NCBI GenBank assembly: GCA_038527215.1
Contig: JBCBGC010000002.1
Location: 62,001 to 126,000, forward strand
Direction: 5' to 3'
Origin: JAWPMV01 sp038527215
GTDB lineage: Bacteria > Bacteroidota > Bacteroidia > J057
Length of the DNA stretch: 64,000 nt
Below are positions 34,601 through 42,737 of the stretch, in pieces (the first letter of the stretch is position 1; each line of letters opens with the position of its first letter). Position numbers and translations under genes: made by a program. The notes under the pieces were generated by a model. That model ran no database searches. It was given only the letters and a program-made list of their open reading frames with translations, and was not told where the DNA came from.

Positions 34601-35309
34601 TAAGGATGAAACCGGGCAGGGCCTTTGGCACTTTAACAGCCATAGCCAATATCCCGATGCAGCGGTCTGGCTGGAGAATCCCAGCCAAATGGAAGACGGG
34701 GAATACCTGGTGATGGGGGTAGATACCACCCTCAATGCCGCGGCCAAAGATGTTCCTGCCCCCTGGAATCGCCGATTGTTGCGTAGCTGGAAGGTTACGG
34801 AGACGGGAGAAGTGGGTGGCATCGATCTGAGTTTCGACCTCAACATCCTGGGATTAGATCTCACCCAAACCGATAGCATTGCCTTACTGATTGATAAAGA
34901 CGGAGATTTCAGCGACGCTCAGGTTATTCAAACGGGTGTCCTGCTCAGTACCCGCCTCTATTTCATCAATCAGGACCTGGAAGATGGGACCTGGATCAGC
35001 CTGGCTATTCCCAGCGAAAACAGCACCGGCATAGGGCCGGAACTATGGGAACCCCAGCAGTTACAGATTTTTCCGAATCCTGTAGACCAGGGGCAATCGC
35101 TTTCCTTGCGCTTTGAGGATACAGGCAGAGGAGAATTAAGCTGGCAACTGACCAACCTGCATGGTCAGAGGCTGCAGGGCGGAAAGTGGTGGTACGCTGG
35201 TGGGGAGTTGGAACAACAAATCTCCCTGACAGGCCTGGCCGCTGGTTGGTATATGCTGCGACTGGAACTGCAAGGCAAGCCTGTATTGAGGAAATTTTGG
35301 ATCAAATAA
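31683..35309 (+). CDS. Large secreted modular protein with LamG-like repeats and T9SS sorting domain
   Basis: 1208 residues from ATG 31683, which gives a proper signal peptide (LLSTVFRAFWLQACCLAMATLMM); a start at 31632 adds 17 polar residues. Two carbohydrate-binding-like beta-sandwich modules come first (LLFDGSFEGGTGL and LITDGGFDQLTY). Two homologous modules follow, each starting RQ(S/T)(D/N)xLALWLK..(about 360 and 755), each with WYDxSP and an EIAE(L/I) strand, and each followed by a KYGLxxPxxxHxxY segment. The C-terminus (LQIFPNPVDQGQSLSLRF ... GWYMLRLELQGK) is a T9SS type A signal. Probably a surface adhesin or glycan-binding protein; no catalytic domain is evident. Confidence 0.85.
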   Translation: MLRLLSTVFRAFWLQACCLAMATLMMATTCTPQCNLLFDGSFEGGTGLTSFVAYDGVNNGNLGFSLQVDTTYRGDSAVKWNIGGPGAYFNTFPQPVTLNQGDWYMVNLWMRSDQDSSTVQVKVRPKNGSQTQTDTTLYLRPFWQNYTWYFQASETWTDALVEWLAGYDANQGPYHVYMDYVSLCPYGADPACNLITDGGFDQLTYQDTWSFYDGGIAGSGYVSLTADNVLIGNYSGKIQVNFMSTYGAYLSSSRNRFSIEKDKDYTLTFWAKSELDSVSMRTMVIRGNPYQVKRNYYFRLDTTWRQYSYHFRSDEDVAEDMYLRFILTNHWATQPYAVYLDRINICEGDAPPAKAPGRQSDRLALWLKGDRFDTSNGIKWYDASPQGDSLSTSGSGVDLSALSLNGHPAVTFSAGNTPLTGGNLRLDTVVQNHSIYALLKSAGTSPDGSPLALADNGYRLQESNTQNWRWQGTTPNQSNSPFSSTQWSLISVHSDGNAFEQRQDGTNLQSGSPLQNIAAGSNLVVGARQANGNNDWEGEIAELLVYKKSHTQGERRAIMTYFNIKYGLPVPAGEHRFYSFGNYSTDIAGIGQDTMLQDLQQLTGQALNGILAVSYPSRLKEGDYLVWGHNGQNIKSNTNDLPPGVVNKLNRVWRFNRIGTVGKVRLSFDLGQLPPGDIQPYKRVLLIANNASFQNADVIYGAYDEGQVVSFPLTQIPNGAYVTLGLVQNELLPEAPGRQTNGLALWLKANQGLSGSLATYWYDQSPRNNHAAARSWGPRRFYDEINGYPIARFDEYFDWLQGAFPLDIPVNQHSWYVVAKSDTSVNWRNPIGFQETGYRLEVNGSNKAYSVYGTSPNSLNATDPIASDWQIVSLGADSTLTNLSINGEIKHARQARTALSGSGPYFVGSRNRNNSGWYVGDIAEIIVYNDFHEPQAARAVLSYLSLKYGLTIPVSDHLYYTHDSHPYHLVGVGKDETGQGLWHFNSHSQYPDAAVWLENPSQMEDGEYLVMGVDTTLNAAAKDVPAPWNRRLLRSWKVTETGEVGGIDLSFDLNILGLDLTQTDSIALLIDKDGDFSDAQVIQTGVLLSTRLYFINQDLEDGTWISLAIPSENSTGIGPELWEPQQLQIFPNPVDQGQSLSLRFEDTGRGELSWQLTNLHGQRLQGGKWWYAGGELEQQISLTGLAAGWYMLRLELQGKPVLRKFWIK

Positions 35310-35388
35310 TCGAGCTTGCGGTAGATGCGCATAGGAAAGGGGATTTTTTTATACCTTTAGGAAAGGCTATTCCAAACTCCTGATTGTC

Positions 35389-35895
35389 ATGAAAAATTCC
35401 CTTCTCCTTAGCTTCCTCCTGCTGGCCCTGCCGGGTCTTTCTCTGGCTCAGACCCTGGAACGCTCGGTGATCGGCACCACGGGCTCCAGCAGTACCGCTG
35501 GCAATATTCATATTTCTTCTACCGTGGGAGAGGCCGTTATCCAAACGGGACAGAGTGGAAGTTTTATCCTTACTCAGGGCTTTCAGCAGCCCGACGCCAA
35601 TCCCGGTACCCCGATCGAAGACTTTCTGGAATACGTCATCAACTACGAGCTGTATCCCAATCCTACCAGTGATCAGGTCACCCTGACCCTTACTATGCCT
35701 AAGCCCCTCAAACTAGAGGTTGGCATATATGATATGCGGGCCAGAAAAACGCAGGTGCCTTCCCAAACACAAATGGTTCAGCAAGACACCCGTTTTATTT
35801 TTTCCCTCGCTTCCCTGGCAGAAGGCACCTATTTGTTGCTCATCAAAGACGAACATGGGAAGTTGGGCAAAAGCCTGCGCATTACGAAACGTTAA
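35389..35895 (+). CDS. Small T9SS cargo protein
   Basis: 168 residues: signal peptide (about 1-20, LLSFLLLALPGLSLAQ), then a short domain (STVGEAVIQT, FILTQGFQQPD, about 30-70) and a T9SS type A sorting domain (YELYPNPTSDQVTLTL ... LAEGTYLLLIKDEHGK, about 85-165). The VGE...LTQGFQQP pattern is common in short Bacteroidota cargo proteins that sit beside larger ones. It follows the large modular protein by 79 bp on the same strand, so joint expression is likely. Its role is unknown. Confidence 0.8.
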   Translation: MKNSLLLSFLLLALPGLSLAQTLERSVIGTTGSSSTAGNIHISSTVGEAVIQTGQSGSFILTQGFQQPDANPGTPIEDFLEYVINYELYPNPTSDQVTLTLTMPKPLKLEVGIYDMRARKTQVPSQTQMVQQDTRFIFSLASLAEGTYLLLIKDEHGKLGKSLRITKR

Positions 35896-35900
35896 GAGCC

Positions 35901-36809
35901 TTAAGGAAGTTTTAACTCCACAGGATTCATTTCTTTCATGCCCTCGACCAATAAATCCGCCAACCCAATCTGGTTGGTAGGGTGAGGTACGCTGTCCGTA
36001 CTGACAATCCCAGCCGGACGGAAGGCCGCAATTTTTCGATAGGTATCTCCGCAGAAGAGTCCATGGACCCCAATGACCCAGGCTTGCGTAAGACGCGTCC
36101 CCTTGAGGCTTTGCAAGGCTGCTGTGATACTCCTTCCAGATCCGATGATATCTTCCAGAATGACGGGCGTATATCCCTCATAAGCGGATAGATCAGGGAA
36201 AGAAATCTGCATATTGTGCTCGTTTTGATCCAGTCGCTTAAAGCCTACTGCTGGTAAGCCGTTCCGACGGGCCATGTCCTTGATCCATTTCTCTGCGGGT
36301 AAATCGGCATAGAGGATCAAAGGCTTATGCACATGCTCCTTGATGTACTCGGCCAGCAAAGGACTGCTGTGCATCACCCGGGTAGGCATCCGGAAAAACT
36401 CACTGAGGCTTTGGTGGCGGTGGAGATGGGGGTCTACGGTGATCAACCAGTCTACATCCCGGGCCAGCAAATCTGCGAAGACCTCAGAACTGAGGCATTC
36501 TCCAGGAGAAAAGCGGGCATCCTGTCGCATATAAGGAAGATAGGGGGCAATCAAGCCAATTTTGCGGGCTCCGTATTGCCGGGCTGTCCGAGCCAGAAAT
36601 AGAACGGGAAGGATTTTGCTGTCCGGATTTTCCAGCGGTGCCACGATGATCACTTCTTTGTCCGTTACCCGATCCAGGAGTTTCAAATAGGTTTCCCCAT
36701 CGGGAAACTTGCGGGTCAATACTCTACCCAGGGTTCCAGGGAGTTTTTTCGCCAGGTTTTCGGCTAATTTATCGCCTCCAAAAAGGGGGAAGAAAATACG
36801 GTCTGTCAT
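35901..36809 (-). CDS. prs: Ribose-phosphate pyrophosphokinase (PRPP synthetase), divergent type
   Basis: 302 residues. It makes PRPP from ribose 5-phosphate and ATP. Visible motifs are RKFPDGETYLKL (about 34-45), ARKIGLIAPYLPYMRQDARFSPGE (about 80-103) with the ATP/flexible-loop residues, VDPHLHRH (about 125-132) for metal binding, and the PRPP loop LEDIIGSGRSI (about 217-227). The PRPP loop and the RFSPGE segment differ from the bacterial class I enzymes (DDxxDTxGT, RKxxPRxPI), so this may be an accessory copy. An FNR-type palindrome lies about 80 bp upstream, linking it to the oxygen-response cluster. Confidence 0.88.
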   Translation of the reverse strand: MTDRIFFPLFGGDKLAENLAKKLPGTLGRVLTRKFPDGETYLKLLDRVTDKEVIIVAPLENPDSKILPVLFLARTARQYGARKIGLIAPYLPYMRQDARFSPGECLSSEVFADLLARDVDWLITVDPHLHRHQSLSEFFRMPTRVMHSSPLLAEYIKEHVHKPLILYADLPAEKWIKDMARRNGLPAVGFKRLDQNEHNMQISFPDLSAYEGYTPVILEDIIGSGRSITAALQSLKGTRLTQAWVIGVHGLFCGDTYRKIAAFRPAGIVSTDSVPHPTNQIGLADLLVEGMKEMNPVELKLP

Positions 36810-36883
36810 AGTTCTCTGCCTTTATTAAGCACAAAATGCTTGTGAAAAGGGGAAAGAAGAATGACAGACCTGAATGCTGGAAC

Positions 36884-36895
36884 TGACTTTTATCA
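36884..36895 (-). promoter_or_regulatory. FNR/CRP-type palindrome upstream of prs
   Basis: TGAC-TTTT-ATCA, centred 80.5 bp before the prs start codon, just past the 3' end of the receiver-CRP gene. One of four related sites in this cluster. Confidence 0.65.
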
Positions 36896-36901
36896 ATGGA
36901 C

Positions 36902-37960
36902 TTAGAAACGGATGGCGGAAAGGCCTTCCGGATTCAATATGCGGATTTCACTTTGGCGGGTTTCAATCAGGCCGTCCTGCTTAAATTCAGAAAGGACCCG
37001 AATGACTGATTCTTTGGCTGTCCCGACCATGCTGGCCAGATTATCCCGGGAAAAAGACATGCTGAAGGCTTCCTGCCCTTCTTTGAGGTAGCGTTCCCGC
37101 AACCGAAGTAAGGCATCCGCCACCCGCTTGCGTACGGTATCGTAGGCCAGGTGCATAAGCTCTTCCTCCTTTTCCAGCAGATTGTTGGCTAGCAAGCGGA
37201 TAAACTGGTACGCGACATCTCTATTTTGGTGCAGCAGCGCCATGACGTCTTCGGTGGGGATGAGGAGCATTTCGCTCTCTTCCAGGGCGGTAGCTGATTC
37301 GCCATAGGCCTTGCCTTGAATCACGGCCGCATGCCCGATAAAATCCCCATCCTTATATAAACCTGTTACGTATTCCTTGGCGTCCTCATTGGTTTTGTAG
37401 GTCTTGATCTTCCCTTTTTGTAAGAAAAATAAATACTGCGGCAAGCCGTCCTCTTTGAAGATCAGGTCCTTGGGTTGATAATACCGCACTTCTCTTGATT
37501 CGGATAAGGCTTCCAGGGCCGCCTGGGCGCGCGCTTCCTGAATAAAAGCCTGCACCCCTTCGACATCCCGACTTACCTCTTTTCCCAGAGAAGCAGAGCG
37601 TTTGAGGCGCACTTCAATGGCGTCCAGCAGTTCTACTTCCTCAAAAGGTTTGGTGATATAGTCATCCGCCCCCAGATTCATGCCTCTTCGAAAATCTGTT
37701 TTATCTGCTTTGGCCGTCAGGAAGATAAAGGGAACCCGCGCTGTTTCCGGTCTTCGGCTCAGCATATGGAGCACGCCATATCCATCTAATTCCGGCATCA
37801 TCACATCACAAATAATCAGGTCAAAAGCAGCATCCTGCGCTAGCTTGACCCCTTCCTTTCCTTGAGTGGCGGTTGAGACTTCATAGCCTGCCAATTCCAA
37901 AATCTCCGCGGTATTTTCCCGCATTTCGAGATTGTCTTCGATCAATAAAATCTTTCTCAT
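36902..37960 (-). CDS. Response regulator fused to CRP/FNR-type DNA-binding module
   Basis: 352 residues. The receiver (1-120) has ED at 8-9, phospho-acceptor Asp52 (ICDVMMPELDGYG) and the conserved Lys in ITKPFEE. A linker helix leads to a cyclic-nucleotide-type beta roll (about 155-260: YLFFLQKGKIKTYKTN, DGDFIGHAAVIQG, EMLLIPTEDVMALL). The CRP-type helix-turn-helix (about 295-340) has SRDNLASMVGTAKESVIRVLSEF; the recognition helix carries Glu and Arg in the E-x3-R pattern of FNR. No cysteine cluster for Fe-S is present, so control is probably by phosphorylation. The start overlaps the stop of the FixL-like kinase gene by 4 bp. Predicted regulator of the TGAC/TGAT palindromes nearby. Confidence 0.9.
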   Translation of the reverse strand: MRKILLIEDNLEMRENTAEILELAGYEVSTATQGKEGVKLAQDAAFDLIICDVMMPELDGYGVLHMLSRRPETARVPFIFLTAKADKTDFRRGMNLGADDYITKPFEEVELLDAIEVRLKRSASLGKEVSRDVEGVQAFIQEARAQAALEALSESREVRYYQPKDLIFKEDGLPQYLFFLQKGKIKTYKTNEDAKEYVTGLYKDGDFIGHAAVIQGKAYGESATALEESEMLLIPTEDVMALLHQNRDVAYQFIRLLANNLLEKEEELMHLAYDTVRKRVADALLRLRERYLKEGQEAFSMSFSRDNLASMVGTAKESVIRVLSEFKQDGLIETRQSEIRILNPEGLSAIRF

Positions 37961-39651
37961 ACGATCAGTTCTTTAGGGAAGCTTAGCCAGAAACTTGTCC
38001 CCTCTCCTTCTTTACTTTCCACCCGAATTTCCCCCTTCATCAGCTGTACGTATTGGTAAACAATGGATAAGCCCAAACCCGTCCCCTGTATATGGGTAGC
38101 ATTTCTAGCCCGAAAAAATCGCTCGAACAAATGTTTTTGTTCTTCTTCCGGGATGCCCATACCCTGGTCATGGACTTCTAGCAGAAAGCGATCATCCTTG
38201 AGGGCGGCCGCCAGGCGGACAGGCTTTTCTGGAGGGGAATATTTGATCGCGTTGGAGAGGAGGTTGAAAAGGACATTTTTTAACAATGCCGGGTCCAGGG
38301 TACAAAAATCAATTTCTCCCTGGGGTTCGTATTGGATCTCCTGGCCCTGCTTGGCCTGAAGTTGAATTTGTTCAATGGTTTCCTGGATAAAATCTGGCCA
38401 GAAAATCTGTTGTGGATTAGCCTGGGTTTTCCCTTCTTCAAGTTTACTTAAGGAAAGGAAGTCATTGAGAATGCTGGTCAAAAGGTGGACATTGCTCCGA
38501 ATCCGCTGGTAATGCTTTTCCCGCTTCTCGGTTTGTTCAGGGGCTAAATATCGCTCTGCCAGACTTAAGGAGGAAAGGATGGTAGCCAGCGGGGTGCGGA
38601 ATTCATGGGAAGCCATAGAAACGAAGTTTGACTTCATTTCATTTAGCTCTTGTTCCCTGGCCAGGGCGTTTTGCAAATCTTCCTGACTTTTTCTCAGCTC
38701 CGCTTCCTTGCGATGGTTATCCTTGATCTGTTCCTCAAGGTCTTTTACTGCAAAATCCAGGGCCTGAGTTCTGGCCCTAACCCTATTCTCTAATTCCTCG
38801 TTAAGTTGTTGGATTTCCTGCAAGATATCGGCCTGATCTTCGGTTAGCTTTTTCAGCTTTGCTTCAGCGATCTTTTCCTCAGTCAGGTCGTGGACGATCC
38901 CCGTAAAAATCCTTCTCCCTTTCAAATTCACCTCACTGATGCTCAGTCGAAAAGGGAATAGTTTCCCATTTTTTTTCCGGCCTTCCACTTCTCTTCCGAT
39001 GCCAATGATTTTGCCCACCCCAGTCTTACGGTAGTTTTTGATATATCCGTCATGGGAGCTGCGATGTGGCTCCGGCATCAGAACCTTGACATTTTTCCCA
39101 ATTACTTCTTCTGCATCATAGCCAAAAAGCAGCGCTGCTGCAGGGTTGAGGCTTTCGATCAATCCTGCTTCGTCAATGGTGATAATGCCATCCACTGCCT
39201 CATTGATGATGGAAGCCAGGAGGAACTGGCTGTCTTCCAACTTGCCTAATATCTTGGTTCTGGTGGTGATATCTATTATATGGGCCACTACCAACGGCAA
39301 GCCGTTCACTTCTATCGGATTAAGGCTGATTTCTACCGGGATGAGGGTGCCTGCCTGATGGCGCGCCACCAGTTCAAGGCCCTGGCCCATAGGACGGGCT
39401 TTGGGTTTTTTATGGTAGGTTTTTCGGTGGCTCACATGCCCCGAACGTTGCCTTTCAGGAATCAGCACTTCCACGGCCTGTCCCACTAATTCTCCCCGTC
39501 CGTAGCCAAACATTTGACCGACGCGATCATTGGCCAGATAGATTGTTCCATCCTGTCCGGTTACCAGGATGCCTTCAATGGCATTCTGAAAAAGGGCCGC
39601 CAGGACCTTATCGAGGTCCTGCGTTAAGTCTTGCATGGAGCGGTCAGACAT
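37957..39651 (-). CDS. FixL-like PAS sensor histidine kinase, predicted haem oxygen sensor
   Basis: 564 residues, cytoplasmic, no membrane helix. PAS1 spans about 15-130 and PAS2 about 143-257. PAS2 closely matches FixL: VLMPEPHRSSHDGYI (190-204) puts His200 at the haem-ligand place, and IIGIGREVEG (215-224) puts Arg220 at the oxygen-sensing place. PAS1 has the aligned His72 (RSGHVSHRKTY) but Leu92 instead of Arg. A coiled coil (about 265-335) leads to HisKA with His349 (MASHEFRTPL) and a HATPase (NAIKYS, DQGMGIP, GTGLGLSIV). It overlaps the receiver-CRP gene by 4 bp. In FixL, oxygen bound to haem switches the kinase off; the same is expected here. Confidence 0.9.
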   Translation of the reverse strand: MSDRSMQDLTQDLDKVLAALFQNAIEGILVTGQDGTIYLANDRVGQMFGYGRGELVGQAVEVLIPERQRSGHVSHRKTYHKKPKARPMGQGLELVARHQAGTLIPVEISLNPIEVNGLPLVVAHIIDITTRTKILGKLEDSQFLLASIINEAVDGIITIDEAGLIESLNPAAALLFGYDAEEVIGKNVKVLMPEPHRSSHDGYIKNYRKTGVGKIIGIGREVEGRKKNGKLFPFRLSISEVNLKGRRIFTGIVHDLTEEKIAEAKLKKLTEDQADILQEIQQLNEELENRVRARTQALDFAVKDLEEQIKDNHRKEAELRKSQEDLQNALAREQELNEMKSNFVSMASHEFRTPLATILSSLSLAERYLAPEQTEKREKHYQRIRSNVHLLTSILNDFLSLSKLEEGKTQANPQQIFWPDFIQETIEQIQLQAKQGQEIQYEPQGEIDFCTLDPALLKNVLFNLLSNAIKYSPPEKPVRLAAALKDDRFLLEVHDQGMGIPEEEQKHLFERFFRARNATHIQGTGLGLSIVYQYVQLMKGEIRVESKEGEGTSFWLSFPKELIV

Positions 39652-39732
39652 AGGCGTAATTCTCTGTCCAAGATAAGAAAGCCAGACCAGGAATTTCTGT
39701 AATTCCTATCACAAATAGGGGCATGTCTGCTT

Positions 39733-40620
39733 TTATTTGCCTTGAAAAGAAGAAGAGGCCATCTCTTTCCGAACGAGAAACGCTGGCCAGGCCCAGAGGG
39801 GTACCACGGCTTCTTTCGCCATGAGTTCGGTAGAGGGGGTGTGTAACCAGCGGCTAAACCAGCTATGCTGATGATTCATCAAGACCAGTAGATCAATGTC
39901 ATTCTCCTGAACATAATCGTTCAACCCATCTACCACATAATCATAATCCAGCCGGGCAAATTCCATTTCACTCATATGGGCTTCGTGCTGATAAGCGGTC
40001 TTCAGAATGGACCACTTTCTTTCTTCATCCCCTGCTCCGGGAGTCCGGACATGGACACAGTGAAAGTCAGCCCCCATTTGACGGGCAAAGTTCCAGACGG
40101 ATTCTATGGCCTGAATATCTGTTTCATTCATGCTGGTAGCATAGGCAATGCTCTCAATGGCCCGATAGCGCACCCCTTCAGGCACCACCAGAACAGGCAC
40201 CTCTGCCCTTCGCATCACCCGCATCGAATGACTGCCAAATACCATGCGTCGTAAGGGGGAGCCGCCTCGCATGCCCATCACGATGGCATGCACCTTTTCT
40301 CTTCCGGCCACCGCAAGAATGGTATCCGCTGCGGGGCCCATTTCGACCTTAAAACTAAACTGAATTTGGTCCCGGATAGGTTGAGGAATCTCCCGACTCA
40401 GGGCTTCTAGATGGGTCAGCGCCTGGTCCTCCTGATTTTCCAGGAGAGCCGTTTGCATATAATAAGGCACATAGGGTTCCGCAATCTGTGGGATATAAGC
40501 ATGAAGCAAGGTGACCTTCCCACCAACTCGTGCGGCCAGGCGCGCACCGTATTGCAGTGCGTGCCTGGAAGCAGGAGAAAAATCTACGGGGATCAGCCAG
40601 TTTTTAATTGAAGTAACCAT
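39733..40620 (-). CDS. Universal stress protein, tandem UspA domains (1)
   Basis: 295 residues with two UspA domains. Domain 1 (about 4-145) begins NWLIPVDFSPASRHALQYGARLA and has the ATP motif G-x2-G-x9-GS in MGMRGGSPLRRMVFGSHS. Domain 2 (about 155-285) lacks the glycine motif and is probably non-binding. It lies 5 bp after the next USP gene and 80 bp before the FixL-like kinase gene, all on one strand. In many bacteria such proteins are induced by low oxygen or growth arrest. Confidence 0.9.
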   Translation of the reverse strand: MVTSIKNWLIPVDFSPASRHALQYGARLAARVGGKVTLLHAYIPQIAEPYVPYYMQTALLENQEDQALTHLEALSREIPQPIRDQIQFSFKVEMGPAADTILAVAGREKVHAIVMGMRGGSPLRRMVFGSHSMRVMRRAEVPVLVVPEGVRYRAIESIAYATSMNETDIQAIESVWNFARQMGADFHCVHVRTPGAGDEERKWSILKTAYQHEAHMSEMEFARLDYDYVVDGLNDYVQENDIDLLVLMNHQHSWFSRWLHTPSTELMAKEAVVPLWAWPAFLVRKEMASSSFQGK

Positions 40621-40625
40621 GATTT

Positions 40626-41531
40626 TTATCGAGTGGAAGGCGCATGAAACGCGAGGAGAGGAATATCAGTGTATAACATCATTTTGCGGGTCAGACTTTG
40701 CCGCTTTTTATAGCTTTCCGTTTTGCCGGGTTGATGCGTCATCATGGCCAGCAGATCTACGCGATGACGGGTGATGAACTTCTGCAATCCACGGAAAATC
40801 TCATCTTCATTTTCCATCATGACCAGTTCCAGATTGCCGCCTTCTTCAATACTCTTGAGCGCTTCCCAGGCTGGATGTTGTTGCACTTGATCAACCTCTT
40901 CATCTTGCGCCTGGATATGGGTACAGATCAACTTGGCCTGGAAGCCCTCAGCCAATGCCATGAGTTTGTCCACTACGGCAATCTCAGCTTCTTCCCCACC
41001 TAGCCCGTACAAAATCTGCTTCACCGGCTGGTAATTGGTTTCCCGTGGGATGGCCAGGACCGGGCAATGAGCTCGCTCAATCACCTCAGCCGTAACACTG
41101 CCGAGAATTTTTTCGGAAGGACTGGCTGCTCCCTGGGTGCCCATCGCAATCAGATCCACTTGTAATTCCTCACTATAGCGAAGAATTTCGTTGGCGGGAC
41201 GACCAGACTGAAGTAAGGTATTGATCCGCCCTTCTTCTACGGTGCGGCTACGGAAATCCTTCAGATAAGCCTGGAAGGCTTCGTGGGCCTTTTCCATTTT
41301 CTCAGCCTTGAGGGCATCCATAAATTCCATAGGCATATAAGCGATGTCCACCGGGGTTTCCTGATACACATGCAGGAGGACAATAGAAGCCCCCAAATCT
41401 TCCGCCAGGCGTAAGGTATAGGTAAAGGCCTGACGGGCAGTCTCAGAGAAATCCGTGGGGAAAAGGATGCTTTTAATCTGTCGGGATGTATTGGAAAAAA
41501 CAGGGGAGGGATAAGATTCTATGCGAGCCAT
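40626..41531 (-). CDS. Universal stress protein, tandem UspA domains (2)
   Basis: 301 residues. Domain 1 starts SILFPTDFSETARQAFTYTLRLAEDLG (about 21-47) and keeps the ATP motif in MGTQGAASPSEKILGSVTAEV (about 135-155). Domain 2 (about 165-295) lacks it. First gene of the predicted unit 41531 to 36902 that also carries the USP at 39733, the FixL-like kinase and the receiver-CRP regulator. An FNR-type palindrome lies about 105 bp upstream of its start. Confidence 0.9.
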   Translation of the reverse strand: MARIESYPSPVFSNTSRQIKSILFPTDFSETARQAFTYTLRLAEDLGASIVLLHVYQETPVDIAYMPMEFMDALKAEKMEKAHEAFQAYLKDFRSRTVEEGRINTLLQSGRPANEILRYSEELQVDLIAMGTQGAASPSEKILGSVTAEVIERAHCPVLAIPRETNYQPVKQILYGLGGEEAEIAVVDKLMALAEGFQAKLICTHIQAQDEEVDQVQQHPAWEALKSIEEGGNLELVMMENEDEIFRGLQKFITRHRVDLLAMMTHQPGKTESYKKRQSLTRKMMLYTDIPLLAFHAPSTR

Positions 41532-41630
41532 AATACTTTGTTGTTAAGGTGGACAAAATCCTTTACCAGGACATACTTGAAGGTAGAACCAGAAAGAAGG
41601 CTAGCCTATGAGCTTCCTCCGGTGCTGAAT

Positions 41631-41642
41631 TGACTTTTGTCA
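41631..41642 (-). promoter_or_regulatory. FNR/CRP-type palindrome upstream of the USP-kinase-regulator unit
   Basis: Perfect palindrome TGAC-TTTT-GTCA, preceded by T (TTGAC), centred 105.5 bp before the start at 41531. It overlaps the last codon of the upstream USP gene. Confidence 0.7.
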
Positions 41643-42557
41643 GTGGCCCTTTTCTGAGGGTTGAGGGATTAACTCCTTAGCCCCTTTCAACAAAAGAATG
41701 GGGGTACTACCAGCTTTACTCAGGACTTTTTCGGTAACGCTTCCCAGGAGGAAATCTGAGAGATTTCGGGTTCCCCGGGCGCCGATCATCAGTAAGTCTA
41801 CTTCTCCCTTTTCCATGCGCTGGTGCAAAATATGCGCAGGAGATTGTTTTTTTCTGTCCCAGTCATAATGCTGGATAATAGGCGGAAGGGCCCGACCAGA
41901 GGCTGCTGCCCATTCTTTGAATTTGCGGCGGGCTTTGTCTTTGACTACCTCGGCAAATTGGACTTCCGTCTGTCCGGTTCGGTAGTATCCGATCGGGACA
42001 TGATAAACGTGTTCGCTATGTATTTCGATGGAAGGATCTACTTCCAGGAATTCCCGAGCTAGTTCCAGGCCCATCTGAGGAAAAGCAGAAAAATCGTTGG
42101 CAATCCAGAGGCGGTTCAACTGGAAGGGGGCGCGAGGAGGGACAAAGAGCACAGAGGCGGTGCCCATGCGGGCAAGTTGTCGGGGGAGAATGCCACTCCC
42201 CTCATCCTGGGTTTTCAACCCACAGACCAGCAGGTCCGCTTTTTTGATTTGACTCCAATGGAGCAATTTTTCGGCTGGATGACCTTCGATGATTTGGAGG
42301 CGACTGCCAAAGTCTTCATGCTCCGGGAAGTGGGTATCCAGCAGGATTCGGAACTCCGCTCTCAATTGTTCATCCGCTGGCACAGCAGCACCCGGTCCGG
42401 AGGAAGGCCAGGCTTCCTCCGTAAGGTCCGGGAGAATATGGATAAAATAAATACGCTCTGGTTGAAGATAATGGCTGAGAAAAGCCGTGTACTTGATGAG
42501 ATGCACATCCAAAAGGCTGTGATCCAGGGCGACCATAATGCGATTGATTCCAGACAT
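41640..42557 (-). CDS. Universal stress protein, tandem UspA domains (3)
   Basis: 305 residues from ATG 42557 (MSGINRIMVALDHS); a start at 42617 would add 20 residues before the domain. Domain 1 (about 5-145) lacks the ATP glycine motif. Domain 2 ends with IGARGTRNLSDFLLGSVTEKVL, which has G-x2-G-x9-GS. It is probably a single-gene transcription unit: a terminator for the preceding USP lies at 42657-42688, and a perfect FNR-type palindrome is 75.5 bp upstream. Confidence 0.9.
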   Translation of the reverse strand: MSGINRIMVALDHSLLDVHLIKYTAFLSHYLQPERIYFIHILPDLTEEAWPSSGPGAAVPADEQLRAEFRILLDTHFPEHEDFGSRLQIIEGHPAEKLLHWSQIKKADLLVCGLKTQDEGSGILPRQLARMGTASVLFVPPRAPFQLNRLWIANDFSAFPQMGLELAREFLEVDPSIEIHSEHVYHVPIGYYRTGQTEVQFAEVVKDKARRKFKEWAAASGRALPPIIQHYDWDRKKQSPAHILHQRMEKGEVDLLMIGARGTRNLSDFLLGSVTEKVLSKAGSTPILLLKGAKELIPQPSEKGH

Positions 42558-42626
42558 GATTTTGGGCTTTTTCTCAATAAGGCCAGAAGTCCGAAATACA
42601 GAAATGACGAAGCCCAAAAGCCGGAG

Positions 42627-42638
42627 TGACTTTTGTCA
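42627..42638 (-). promoter_or_regulatory. FNR/CRP-type palindrome upstream of USP 3
   Basis: Perfect palindrome TGAC-TTTT-GTCA centred 75.5 bp before the start at 42557. Same core and same distance as the site at 46022-46033 relative to its gene. Confidence 0.75.
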
Positions 42639-42656
42639 TTCTGACCAGGATCGAGC

Positions 42657-42688
42657 AAAAAAGAGTGGGCCACCCAATGGCGACCCAC
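42657..42688 (-). terminator. Terminator after USP 4
   Basis: Read on the minus strand, GTGGG-TC-GCCA pairs with TGGC-CCAC around a 5-base loop (two-base bulge), followed by TC and a run of six T. It separates the upstream USP/secreted-protein operon from USP 3. Confidence 0.65.
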
Positions 42689-42737
42689 CAACACTGCCCT
42701 ACGGCTTTCGAAGAAGCCGCTCATGCTTGAATTCTTC

